64,000 nucleotides of DNA, taken from the NCBI GenBank assembly GCA_030674185.1, contig CM060311.1, positions 97,935,513-97,999,512 on the forward strand, in the 5' to 3' direction. The stretch is from Monoplex corrugatus (taxonomy: Eukaryota > Mollusca > Gastropoda > Littorinimorpha > Ranellidae). Of this stretch, positions 46,813 to 59,699 are shown in pieces (the first letter of the stretch is position 1; every line of letters starts with the position of its first letter). The position numbers were made by a program, and so were the translations under genes. Below the pieces are notes generated by a model. The model did no database searches, was not told where the DNA came from, and saw nothing but the letters and a program-made list of their open reading frames with translations.

Positions 46813-47065
46813 GTGGGCACACAGGCATACATATCTGTGAGTGTTCGTTCGTGTTCATGTACGTGTGCATGCTTTCAAATGCCTGTATGTTTCCAACATT
46901 CATAATCATATGTATGTGTGTACGTGTGAATGGCACTAAGTGACCCCTCTGTGTTTGTGTGTGTGCATGCATGTGTGTGTGTGCGTGCATGTGTGTATGA
47001 GGAAATGAGGGAGTGAATAAGATACACAGTATGCATGCGTGCGTGCATGCATGCGCATACGCGCT

Positions 47066-47069
47066 GTGT

Positions 47070-47167
<98 letters not shown>

Positions 47168-47183
47168 TGTATGTGTGTGTGTG
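47066..47183. repeat. (GT)n microsatellite
   Basis: Mostly pure GT. Confidence 0.97.
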
Positions 47184-47514
47184 GGAAAGAGGCATAAAAT
47201 GTGTGAATGTGAGAATGTGCGTGTATGCATATGTGTGTATGGGTGTGTACACATATTTACAGCGGAGTTCGCCTACAACGAAACTCAAAAGACATTATTA
47301 TAGGTTTGTTACAGCAGAAGTTTATAATAGCTATAAGTATGACCTCACACAGTGCTGATTGTTTGTCGCTTGTTCACAACAGTCCCTGTTTTATTTGTCA
47401 TCATTATGGTACCTATTCACAGTATCAGTCATTTTAATGGTTCAGTCGGTGAAGAATCCAAAAAGAAACATACACACTCACACACACACACACAAACACA
47501 TCACTGCTGGAATT

Positions 47515-47690
47515 ACATCACCAGTGTGGAAAAGTGGCCAACAGTGACTGGCCCGCCAGTCCTCAGTGCTTATTTGTCACAGGACAAGACTATACATAGC
47601 AAACTTGGCCCTTGGGAAACAGCAACTCATTTGTACAAAGAGGAATTTGTTATGCGTGATAGTAATTTTGTATTTTGTCCATTAGATTAA
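47515..47690 (+). other. Exon-like open segment, unidentified
   Basis: Reads NYITSVEKWPTVTGPPVLSA, YLSQDKTIHSKLGPWETATH, then LYKEEFVMRDSNF to TAA at 47690. A CACCAG|TG acceptor sits at about 47525. It is protein-like but not recognised. It could be a nested plus-strand gene or a pseudogene inside ZDHHC14 intron 1. Confidence 0.3.
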
Positions 47691-48360
47691 GCTAAAATTT
47701 TACAAGATGGAAAATGGGCTGGGAAAATAAAAGAGTATATTATTGCCAGAAATTTGTTGCAGGCAGGTTCGTTACAGGTGAAGTCCCTTGTACACACATG
47801 TGTTTAGGTTATCGTTATCAGCCTGACCTGAATCTAAAATCAATCATAATAGTAATGGGGGCATTTATAGCAATCACACACACACACTTTTTAAAAAAGA
47901 AATGATACTAGTTAACAGTAACACATAGTCAACAAGAGATGTGTCAACCCTGATAAAATGAAATCCAAAAGAAGTGTGACCGCCCACGTTACAATGAAAC
48001 AATCTTGCATCAAAATTATATCACACTTGTGACAGTTATCACGAATTGAAAACTTGCACTGAATTTAACAACAGATTCCTACAAGAAAGATATTTTTTCA
48101 TATGTTACACATACAGTAAAATAATAGGAAATAAGGTTAAAAAATTGATGATAATTCATGCAATGAAACTGGAACAAAGTGATGATTAACCCTATAATGA
48201 AATTAATAAGCGGATATGCTGTATTTCCAATTGTATTGAATAAATGATAACAATAATTCCACTTACATAGTGCAATGAATACATATCAAAGAATACTCAT
48301 TGCACATTTCATAAACAAAAAACCCCAACAACAACAAACAAAAAAAGACGGAAGGCTTGT

Positions 48361-48383
48361 GGGGGGGGGGGGGGGGGGGGGGG
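48361..48383. repeat. Poly-G run (23)
   Basis: Twenty-three consecutive G in an otherwise AT-rich region; length is prone to sequencing error. Confidence 0.9.
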
Positions 48384-48445
48384 ATTGCAGCCCATGTCAA
48401 TACATTAAAGCAATATTAACAACATAGTTGAGTACACACACTTAC

Positions 48446-48533
48446 TAATGCTCAAGCAGTTTGGAGTTTGTTCAATTAAGGATTTACACATCCAGTCAAG
48501 TCCAGTAATTCCATAAAGAACACCAAAACCTGC
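48446..48533 (-). other. Orphan exon candidate (88 bp)
   Basis: Bounded by acceptor CTTACATTTGCAG and donor ATTA|GTAAGTG. One frame is open: AGFGVLYGITGLDWMCKSLI then EQTPNCLSI. The frame that ZDHHC14 exon 1 would impose (phase 2) meets a TAA after 18 codons, so inclusion in ZDHHC14 would truncate it. It may be a poison exon or belong to another transcript. Confidence 0.35.
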
Positions 48534-48701
48534 CTGCAAATGTAAGACTCCCTTGCGGCCATACAAAACCCTATGCACTGGCAAGGTCTTGAAACAGGGA
48601 AGAGGGCATGAAAAAAAAAAAGGGACAGGAACACAAAGCTGATATCAACAGAATGATGGAAACATTAAGTTGGGCAGTGAACAGATCTGGGTGCAACTGC
48701 A

Positions 48702-49381
48702 TCATCATCATCATCAGGTGCCCTGCCGCATGGCGCTGGCGATCATGGACTTCCATCTGTCTCTATCTCTTGTTGCCCCAAGCATCTCCCCCACCCTCCT
48801 CGTCTTCAGCCACTCCGCAAGTCCGTCTAGCATTTTCTCCCTGGGTCTACCTGGTGCTCTTTTTCCCTCCAGCTTTCCCATTGTGACCAGGTGCTCCAAA
48901 TCCCCCTTCCTCATAAAATGGCCTATAAATGTTGTCTGTCTTTTCCTAATCTTCCTTATCAGTGATCTACTTGTGCCTGCCTCCATCAAGACTGTCTCGT
49001 TCGTTTTTCTTTGCTGTCCATGGAACTCTCAATCTTCTTCTTAGAAACCACATCTCGGCTGCCTCAATCTTGTTCTTGCTTTGCTTGTTGACTGTCCACG
49101 CCTCACATCCGCACAACAGTATTGGTTCTATATAACATTCAAGAACTCTCTTCCTGATGTTAATTGATAGACATTTGTTGGTAAGAATGCTTGTCATCTT
49201 CTTGAATGCTGTTTTGGCTTGGCCGATTCTGTGGGCTATTTTTGATGTGCACCTGCCATCTGATGAAATGACCGTTCCCAGGTATTTAAACTTATTAACC
49301 TGTGTCAAGGTTGTGCAATTTGCTGTTATTTTGCATGAGGGGATTTCATGTTTTTTACTGATCACCATGACTTCAGTCTTC
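48702..49381 (-). mobile_element. RTE-like LINE, 5'-truncated copy 3, with target-site duplication
   Basis: The minus strand encodes VNKFKYLGTVISSDGRCTSK and MWFLRRRLRVPWTAKK, with a frameshift near the KKNE block. The 3' tail is (TGA)n at 48702-48717. GCAACTGCATCA occurs at 48693-48704 and 49382-49393, a 12-bp target-site duplication that marks a 5'-truncated insertion. Confidence 0.85.
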
Positions 49382-49393
49382 GCAACTGCATCA

Positions 49394-50542
49394 CATATGA
49401 ATGATGAATCACAATTCATCAAAACAACAGACCATAACATGAACATAGAAATAAGTGATGGAGTGACATTAGTCAAAAAGAAAAAGTATCAGGAAGAAAC
49501 AGAACTATAAATCATTTGATAAATATTGCCTTTTGGAAATGCATTTCAAAAAACAAAAAGCAAACACAAAGTGACACACATTCTGTATACCAGTTATTCA
49601 TATTTTTATATATATATATATATATACTCTCCATAGAGTCCATCCGAGGTAGTCAGCAGGTCATTTTGATTTCTAATTCTGCATAAAGTCCATTTCACAG
49701 TATATAGCTTGAAAATTGATTTAACTTCTAATTCAACTTATTGCTATCTGGAAAATAATCCAAAATGGAAGTTTTAAACATATAAACCAGTAAACTCTTG
49801 TCATAATTCTGTATAAAAGTATTAAAACAAACTGAGCTAAATAATATTTTGATTCTCACTATCTCAGTCCAACTTAGTGCAAGGACAAGTTTTTTTTAAA
49901 TGAGAAGTCACTGAATTATGAAATATATATACCTGAAAATGCTTCTCAATGGAACAAATCATTATTATGTTAATGCTTAAACATGTACAGTATTTTCTTG
50001 GAAGCAGACTCTGAATCCACCTTGCACTGTGTGCTTTATGTAACTTGTGTACAGATGAAAAACCTATAACTTCAGTCTTGTATGATCATTCATAGTGTGC
50101 AAAATATGGTGTTGAGCAGATGACAAAGTAGTACGGTCAAGAAAAAAATCAAAGTGCAAAATATTGGGCCTAAACAATCTAAAACATGTATTTTTGAAAT
50201 TACTATCACATCAGCAATGCAATGACTGTGAAAAGATCTACAGAGGCCTAAATCAGTAAATGTGACAAAATCAATCTTGACATCAACTTTACATATCAAG
50301 GTTAACTAAGGTTAGGTCTGCTTGTGAACACTGGCCAATCAGGCCACTGTATTCAGATCTTCTGGTTTGTCGCAAATCAGATCTTCTGATTGGTCAATAT
50401 ACTCTTCTTCCGCTTATCTGGTTTCCTCTCCTTTCCAACAATTATCTGATCTTCTTTCCAACATCTTCATCTTGACATAGAAAGTTCCAGAAATTTCATT
50501 TGTTATTTTATATCACATACACTTGTCTATATAATATATTAC
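49394..50542. other. Intron 1 stretch, no feature
   Basis: AT-rich sequence with a short (TA)n near 49606-49626; nothing else recognised. Confidence 0.5.
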
Positions 50543-52589
50543 ATGTCATTCTTTGCTAGTGGTCACAAGTGAAGGTCAGCATACAAGAACATAATTTACT
50601 AACATATGTTTTGCTTCAATTCATGTGAAATGAATGTGATTGTCTTGGTGAAATAATAAAGAAACAGCATGAGCAAACTTGATATTGTACTATTTGTAGT
50701 GTGAACATTTTTCGAGAAAATGAAAACAAAATGCAAAACTAGTGGTCAAAATGGCATCCGATTTTATGACATGGCTAACCTGACTTTTTCAAAAGTATGT
50801 TTTCAAGATAGTAGGTCAATCATTTAACTAAATCAGTGTACTTATGTCACAACAATAAGCTTAATAAGCAGTTCAAATGATTAAAATTATCAAATTTTTT
50901 CGTTCTGGCTTTTTAATTCGGACGACAAAAATTATGGTAACCGTGTTACATGGCATGTCCCGTGCACACAGCATCCAAGTCGTGTGCTTCTATCTTCTTG
51001 ACAGCTAATTTGGAACCCCCAAGCCAGACAGAAAGCAAGTTTGTATCAGTAATTAATTCTAATCTGATTTTTAGAATGATTTTGCATTCCTATTTGAATA
51101 GGGTCGGATATTTTTCACCGTGTCCCAAATGAAACAACAGTTACCTCAAAACTTCTAGGACTGTTTTCTACCACGCCCTTCAAAAGTTCTGTTCGAACAC
51201 TTTAGTGTAAGTGACCTTTGCTCTTACGCACTGATTGATGACGTTTCCCATGAAAATGCACAACTCTGTGGGTCATGAGGACACAAAATCCGTGACGTGT
51301 CCCATGTTTGTGTAATCGGAAACGTGGTCGCAGTCTGTATCGGCAACATCGCTTGTTTAGAGGGTTTGTGAACAATCTTCAGAGTTTGAAGGTAAGGAAA
51401 ATGATTTTAGATGATTATTCAACAAATAATTTTGCTGATATTTTTATTTCTGGCTCAATACCACTTAAGTACAAAAGGCACTGTGCCTCAAGCTTTGTTG
51501 TCTGCTGTCCTATGATACGCCAGTTACTGCAAAAAGCCTGTTGTGTCTGATAATGATCCAAAGAGTGGTTGTGCATGGTCCATTTTGTAGTCTTAACTTG
51601 AGCTTAGATACTAAGTTTAACTTTGTCTTCTATTATCATGAATCCTTTTGATGATTGGCAATAATGGATCATTGGTAACTCTGTTTGAAGGGACACTGAT
51701 CTGATAAAGAAATTTTACATCTACCGGTAAAAGAATAACATGTAACATGTCTCACTTCTGACTTTTTTTTTGTTATGTCTTTTTGTCAGGTTCCAGAGGT
51801 TGTTGACATGGATGGAGTAGGGCAGCGATTGCCTGCTTCACTACTTGGTCAAGAAGGACGGTGCCTTTGTTTGGGAAGTCCAGGCTCGGCATCCCACATC
51901 CCAAATCAAAGACACTGTGCCACCACCAACTGTGACCAAGTCTTGTGTCTGGAAGACACCTGGCTTTCACTTTCAACTAAAACTAAAAGACAGAAGAAAA
52001 ACTTTTTTTTTTTGGTTTTTGCCTTCTTGTTTGAGTGTGTCCCATGTAACAGTTACCTTTCAAGAAAACATTTGCACAACTTCTCTGTATTTGGCTGTTG
52101 GGAAATAAAAGTTTGTGAGAGTGATGCTGTTCTTGTATTGTACATGTGTGTGAAAGATAACTGAAATACTATTATTTTTGTGTGCACTGTGAAAAATGTA
52201 AATAAGTAGGTCACTCGCATAAATTACCGTGTCCCATGTGTTATGCCAGTTTTCAAAGTATTAGATGTAAACCAAAATCAACAAATTATTCATCAAACCT
52301 TTCTTACAACATCCTTACAACTTCAAATCAAAAGTAAGTAAATATTACAATAACATCTCTAGTTTTATCCAAGTTAGTGTCCCAGTGTAATGCGTGTTAC
52401 CTTTTTTTAGCAGAAATGTTAATTACCCCGCTGCACTCAAAGTCAAACCTTGTTAGCTGCTGCTTCCTTTTTTGCAAATTTATAGACTAAAGATATAGGT
52501 ATGATAACACCAAATAACAGCTTCATTGGAAGTGTTTTAAATTTTTGGTCATGTTCCACATTTTAGTGACCACTAGCAAAGAACGACAT
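50543..52589. mobile_element. Candidate DNA transposon with 24-bp TIRs
   Basis: ATGTCATTCTTTGCTAGTGG at 50543 (24 bp to 50566) is inverted at 52566-52589 with one mismatch. The 2,047-bp interior contains at least six copies of a GTGTCCCA(TG) motif (for example 51298, 52038, 52231) and broken protein-like segments: RKRGRSLYRQHRLFRGFVNN near 51310 and HYLVKKDGAFVWEVQARHPT near 51837, separated by stops and splice-like signals. No known transposase was recognised. TA-rich flanks hide any target duplication. Confidence 0.55.
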
Positions 52590-52603
52590 ATATATATATA
52601 TGC

Positions 52604-52998
52604 CTACGGATAAGACCAGACAATAACTGACTGAAACCATCTGGAAGAGGAAGCAGTCACACTCACAACACCATCAACTGTTGCCTCCACATAAGGATCA
52701 GTACTCTGACGCACGGTACCCTTTTCCGGTGCATTCATGTGAATTGTAGTATCTGTGACATACAAAGGTCTACCAAAATCAAGATAAAATTCTCCAAATT
52801 TCAGCGAGGCCACAGTAATGGTGCAGTTTTGGTCTCTCTTGCTTCCTGGCAATTTGTATGCACAGAGAAAATCGTGCAGTTCAATTTCTATTATTTGTAA
52901 ACCTTCTTTCCTTTCCAAAAATCTATTTGGAACAAGCCCTTAATCTACTGTCACCCACGGTGGTACAAACCTGTTATTCCATAATTCATCAGCCTGTG
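52604..52998 (-). pseudogene. Protein-like frame broken by one stop, unidentified
   Basis: The minus strand reads ADELWNNRFVPPWVTVD, a TAA at about 52940, then in the same frame GLVPNRFLERKEGLQIIEIE through SLKFGEFYLDFGRPLYVTDT to a stop at 52604. A CTCTGCCCACAG acceptor precedes it. Composition suggests a beta-rich protein; no family recognised. It may be a TE remnant, a pseudogene exon, or part of a nested gene. Confidence 0.35.
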
Positions 52999-53251
52999 GG
53001 CAGAGTGGGCAATTAAGTAATATGAATTGTTGTAGGCCTTCTAGGGGGCATCATCATGATGATGGTATCAGACGTTTTGATGAATTGCGAAATCGTCAAG
53101 CCTGTAACTAGTGTAAGTATAAAGAATTGCTGAGAATGGGCGAAAAGCCTAGGCTTATCATTAATCCTCTAGATCTACTACAACTACAAAATTAATTCAA
53201 TCAAACTGAGCCAAATCAAAATATGAAAACTGGAGTGTGTTCTTCACTTAC

Positions 53252-53400
53252 TCAAAGCCAAAGAACAGGCCACTCGTAACGACGATAATGGTGCATGTCA
53301 AATAGAAAATACCCGTCTGTCGAGCCATCATAATTCTCCCGTTGCAGTGGAATTTGTTCTTCCCCGGGAAAACTTCCCAACGTCGGACTGTTTTTGCCAT
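53252..53400 (-). CDS. ZDHHC14: ZDHHC14 coding exon 1 (start codon, TM1)
   Basis: Encodes residues 1-49 plus two bases of codon 50. It starts at an ATG whose complement is at 53398-53400 and reads [17 protein letters not shown], the conserved N-terminal block before TM1 (about residues 31-49, ending GLFFGF). It ends at donor GA|GTAAGT. Vertebrate ZDHHC14 has a longer N-terminus, but this ATG sits just before the conserved RRWEVFPG block and no upstream extension was traced. The next exon supplies one base to make Asp50. The neighbouring TMEM242-like gene starts 546 bp away on the other strand. Confidence 0.9.
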
Positions 53401-53946
53401 GGTCATTTAGAAGTCTAAGTCACCTACTCAGGCGCAGGAAGCTGGTTCGACGACTGTGTAGATCAAGATACTGGAAAGATGAGATGTCTATTTTCGCGTC
53501 TCTTGTACTAGCGACGACAAACACTGTCGCTAACTTCTTAGAAATATTTGATCTGAGAAGAAACATCACACCTTCTTTTTGTATTTTTCTGGATACAAAA
53601 GATCCAAATTGTAAGATCACCAAGTCTCTGTAAATACACAAATCAATCACATTTTGATCAGTAATTGGGGTATCACTAAGACTTTGTTGATCATTATGAC
53701 ACTACTGCGCGTGCGCACATGCAGAATTTTTCAATGAGGACCTGTCAGTTTCGAAAACAAGTGCTACTCTCAAATGAAAACGAGAAAGGAATGACATTCA
53801 TGTGAATGAAATATTCATGCACAGAAACTTTAAATTATAATGCTTATCTTAGAAATTCAAAACAAAATTAGATCTTGTCGAAATTTTGTCAAGAGAGACT
53901 GCTGCTAGCTCTGTACATATGCAGGTCAATAGAGGTCAAGTAAAGC
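53401..53946. promoter_or_regulatory. Bidirectional promoter region between ZDHHC14 and TMEM242
   Basis: The 546 bp between the two divergent start codons. It contains no repeat and includes the NRF-1-like palindrome at 53706-53717. No clear TATA box was seen at either side. Both 5' UTRs must lie here or contain further introns. It is mostly free of the CA tracts that dominate the flanks. Confidence 0.65.
53706..53717. promoter_or_regulatory. NRF-1-type site TGCGCGTGCGCA
   Basis: On the minus strand this reads TGCGCACGCGCA, a perfect match to YGCGCAYGCGCR, the consensus of NRF-1 (P3A2/EWG family in invertebrates). It lies 230 bp upstream of the TMEM242 start and 306 bp upstream of the ZDHHC14 start. 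The surrounding region is AT-rich, which makes the GC palindrome stand out. Binding is inferred. Confidence 0.6.
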
Positions 53947-54067
53947 ATGGCTGCAGACGAAAGAAAACGCGACAACAGTACCTCTGTACAATATCAGAAT
54001 GAGCAGTGTGCGCAGACAACACCTGAGTTTGAACCGCCAGCACACAGACAGCAGACCCGTGTGAAAG
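53947..54067 (+). CDS. TMEM242: TMEM242-like coding exon 1
   Basis: Begins at ATG 53947 and encodes 40 residues, MAADERKRDNSTSVQYQNEQ through HRQQTRVK, plus one base, ending at donor AAAG|GTGAGG. The hydrophilic N-terminus is not conserved by itself. Identification rests on the next exon, whose frame it fits exactly (G + AG gives Glu41). The family is a two-pass inner mitochondrial membrane protein that helps assemble the ATP synthase c-ring. Divergent placement next to ZDHHC14, as recalled for human, supports the call. Confidence 0.75.
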
Positions 54068-54244
54068 GTGAGGACATCAGATTGTTTTGTGAATTGCATA
54101 AATAGGTGATACTTCAAGTTCAAACGTTATACTGATAATAATTTCGCTTGCTAAGTTAGTAAGTTAAAGATGCTAGCGATAGCCTATTATTAGATACTAT
54201 ACAATTATAAGTTATAATATTTGTAATAGTATGTACGTGATATT

Positions 54245-54476
<232 letters not shown>

Positions 54477-54480
54477 AGGT

Positions 54481-54705
54481 AATAATATAAACAAAACCTT
54501 TTAATTGCAGTCATACACTATGGGATATACTGATTTAATAGCTAATATAAACTTAATTCATTATCTGGCATGCCATTGTCTGTGGAGCAGACCTGATTAA
54601 ATCTGCAAATGTGTGCGTATACAGTGATACACAGACATCTCTTGTTCAGTTTGTGTGTTGGTGAGACAGAGAGGATGACAACTTGGGTCTAGCTCAGCAT
54701 GTTTT

Positions 54706-54708
<3 letters not shown>
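54481..54708. repeat. Left arm of 230-bp inverted repeat pair
   Basis: Inverted copy of 59222-59454: TATGGGATATACTGATTTAA, TGGCATGCCATTGT and AGTTTGTGTGTTGGTGA are shared. It ends in a (GT)n tract (54709-54770), while the partner ends in (CA)n. Confidence 0.85.

Positions 54709-54770
<62 letters not shown>
54709..54770. repeat. (GT)31 microsatellite
   Basis: Pure GT adjoining the inverted-repeat arm. Confidence 0.97.
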
Positions 54771-54774
<4 letters not shown>

Positions 54775-54985
54775 CACAAGCGGTTCATTTTAAAAGCATG
54801 CACATCACGTTTTACAGGAGGAATAAAACATTATTAAACTTTAAATCAAATGAAAACAGACATTGAATGATTGACAAGACATGAAATTAAAGGAAGTGTA
54901 AAAGGAAGAGCCAGCCACTGTAGGCCTAGATAAATACAACTTCACAGACTCACGATGCTCATGCACACATGTGGGTGCATGTGCA

Positions 54986-55023
54986 CACACAAACACACAC
55001 ACACTCACACACACACACACAGT

Positions 55024-55078
<55 letters not shown>

Positions 55079-55112
55079 ATATATTATATATATATATATA
55101 ATTAATATATAT

Positions 55113-55162
<50 letters not shown>
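54986..55162. repeat. (CA)n - (TA)n - (CA)n compound microsatellite
   Basis: CA tracts flank an AT-alternating core at 55076-55113. Confidence 0.97.
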
Positions 55163-55166
<4 letters not shown>

Positions 55167-55504
55167 ATGCTGAGTTCGGGTACACTCAATCTGTTAGTGT
55201 GCTTGATTCTTGACCTGTCTTTCTCTCCTTCCCTCTCTCTCTCCTTCACAAATATCTGCTTGAAATATCATAAGTAATTTTTTTTTTAAACTTAAACCCC
55301 CTTTTTAGATCTACATATACTGTGCTAATAAAACTTTCCTGAGCCTTATTTATCCAACTTTTACGCTATTATTTTTGTGTATCAAAAACAATGAACCTTT
55401 CTTCTCTTAATTCCCTTCCTATTCAATAAATTTGGTAGTTTCAGCCATTTATGACTTCTTTGAATATTGCTTGTGTTATGGTTCACCTATCTGCATCGCA
55501 GTAT

Positions 55505-56200
55505 TAGAGTTGATACAAGATACAAGATACAAGAATTTTATTTAGCCCAAAGCATCACAATGGGAAATTGTTTTGGCATTCGCATTAAAATACATATAGG
55601 CACAAGAACGCATAAACACATGTACACACATACTCTTACTCTCTCTTTCACTCCTCTCTCACCCTCTTCCTCCCCTCATCTCTCTCCCCCTCCCTCTTTG
55701 TCGAAACAATATCAAAGATAATGACTAAATCTAAATATGTACGGTTAAAAAAGCACATCATAAGAGTCAGATGCCTTGGTCAGGACTTTTAACAATGGAC
55801 AAAAAGGGCAATACTCATTGAAAAAACTTTGGTAGGTATAGAAAAAATTTGATTAAAGATGCAACGCGATATGCACATTAAAATCAAAATGAGTTAAATA
55901 CAATAAAATGAATATGTAGACTAAGAGGATAAGGTTAAACAAGAGAAGAACAAGAACAGGATTTTATTTTAGCCCAGTGCTCAGACACGTGGAAAATGTT
56001 TTGGCTATGCATACAATCACACTCACGCATCACAACAATTACAATGTTCAACATCATAAAAGACAAATTCGTGGGTCATCCACGGAATCGAAGAAACACA
56101 TGCACACAACACACACACACTCTCACGCCAAGGCGCCCATATCCAAGCCACCTTAGCCCTCCCATATCTCATCCCCCACCTTCACTTTGTTTATTTTTGT
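55505..56200. repeat. Pair of related dispersed repeats
   Basis: 55530-55690 and 55935-56190 share AATTTTATTTAGCCCA-like and GTTTTGGC blocks followed by CA- and CT-rich sequence. Possibly two copies of one element family; the match is moderate. Confidence 0.4.
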
Positions 56201-56670
56201 ATTGCTTCTTTAATGTTTTTCTTCATGTACGCTTCTATGTTTGTGATCTATAATATAGGCCTACATTGAATTTGCTTTATGTATATCAGGTAGGCTTATC
56301 TGCCCCTGTTTCATGCTTTTGTAATGCACTTGATCAATTGACATATACATGGAATTTGATTTTTTATTAGAACTTTTTATAACTTTTATTATGTGGCTTA
56401 TGTTATGGTTATTATCATCATTGTGTTAGTTACTGTACCTCCACAACCCCCCTTATTCATTCTTAATGCTTTCTTTACTGCCTTTTTTCCTTTTGATTCT
56501 ATGCCTGTAATTTACCTTTTTCCAGTAAAACAGTAATACAAGTACATGTACTAGCAGTATTGTTATAATACTTTTGTTGTTGTTAAAGGTTTACGTGTAT
56601 GTATTTTCATATGTGTGCTTTTGTCTCGCATGCTTTTGTAGAGCACATGTGCACATGACCCATTGGCATA

Positions 56671-58751
<2,081 letters not shown>

Positions 58752-58915
58752 AAAGTCAATATTTATTACAACTCATGTTATAACTTGTTTCACAATTTAT
58801 GTTTTTTATATATATTGTTTGTGTGTAGAGTGGCTATGACTAGCTATAAGACAGGTCTAGTGGGAGCTACTGCTACTATCCTTGAGTAGTAAACTGTTCT
58901 GAAGTCTGAAGTCTC

Positions 58916-58929
58916 TTTCTCTGTCTCTC

Positions 58930-58988
<59 letters not shown>

Positions 58989-58996
58989 GTCTGTCT

Positions 58997-59087
<91 letters not shown>

Positions 59088-59139
59088 ACACACATACACA
59101 CACACACACACATACACACACACACACATGCACACATGG

Positions 59140-59170
<31 letters not shown>

Positions 59171-59221
59171 CACACCCCACACACACACACACGTACACAC
59201 ACACACTCATGCACACACTGA
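58916..59221. repeat. (TCTG)n then (CA)n compound microsatellite
   Basis: CTGT tetranucleotide tract 58916-58997 followed by an interrupted CA tract to 59221. Confidence 0.96.
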
Positions 59222-59454
59222 CACAAGATGCTGAGCTAGACCTAAGTTGTCATCCTCTCTCTGTTGAGTCTGTTTCACCAACACACAAACTGAATTAGAG
59301 GTTTTTGTGTATATACCCACATAAGCAGATTTACTCAGGTATGCTTCACAATGGCATGCCAGTTAATGTGTTATGTTTATATATAAATATTAACTATTAA
59401 ATCAGTATATCCCATACTGCATGACTGTAGAAGGTTTTGATTAATAGTATTGTC
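59222..59454. repeat. Right arm of 230-bp inverted repeat pair
   Basis: Reverse complement of 54481-54708 at moderate divergence, with a few short indels. Confidence 0.85.
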
Positions 59455-59699
59455 TGTAGTTTAAGGGGTTTGAAGATATTTATTGCTCAAAGACCGAACA
59501 TTGTAACAGTGGCGCATCTTTCTTACAGGTAATTCTGTGAACCTCAAAGATTTTAGTAAATTTTTTACAGAGATTGTCTGGCCATCATGATTAACGTGTT
59601 GTTGCATCTTTTAGTTTCATTGTTTGTAAATTAGTGTTCACCATCTTCATGCAATAATTTTTGAGTTTGTTTTGTCACTGTCTGACAATAAAATACTGA

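Larger units (their letters stand above)
2573..53400 (-). other. ZDHHC14: ZDHHC14-like gene span (DHHC palmitoyltransferase, multi-exon)
   Basis: This is the span of the recognised coding exons of a DHHC-family protein S-acyltransferase, an integral membrane enzyme that transfers palmitate from acyl-CoA to protein cysteines, probably at Golgi or endosomal membranes. Exons joined in order keep one open frame, with every junction phase consistent (2,1,1,1,2,0,2,0), giving about 392 codons plus an unfinished tail. The order is TM1, TM2, zinc-binding Cys-rich domain with DHHC, TM3, TM4 with TTNE, a PaCCT-like segment, then a Ser/Thr-rich tail. Motifs such as [10 protein letters not shown] and KDSPAS are characteristic of ZDHHC14 rather than ZDHHC9 or 18. 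Introns are very large for so few codons and hold most of the minisatellites. The last coding exon and polyA site were not identified. Confidence 0.88.

Noticed and set aside
51775..52164. Plus-strand frame of 129 codons as a host gene
   Set aside because: Lies inside the candidate transposon, the more protein-like frame has stops, and no family was recognised.
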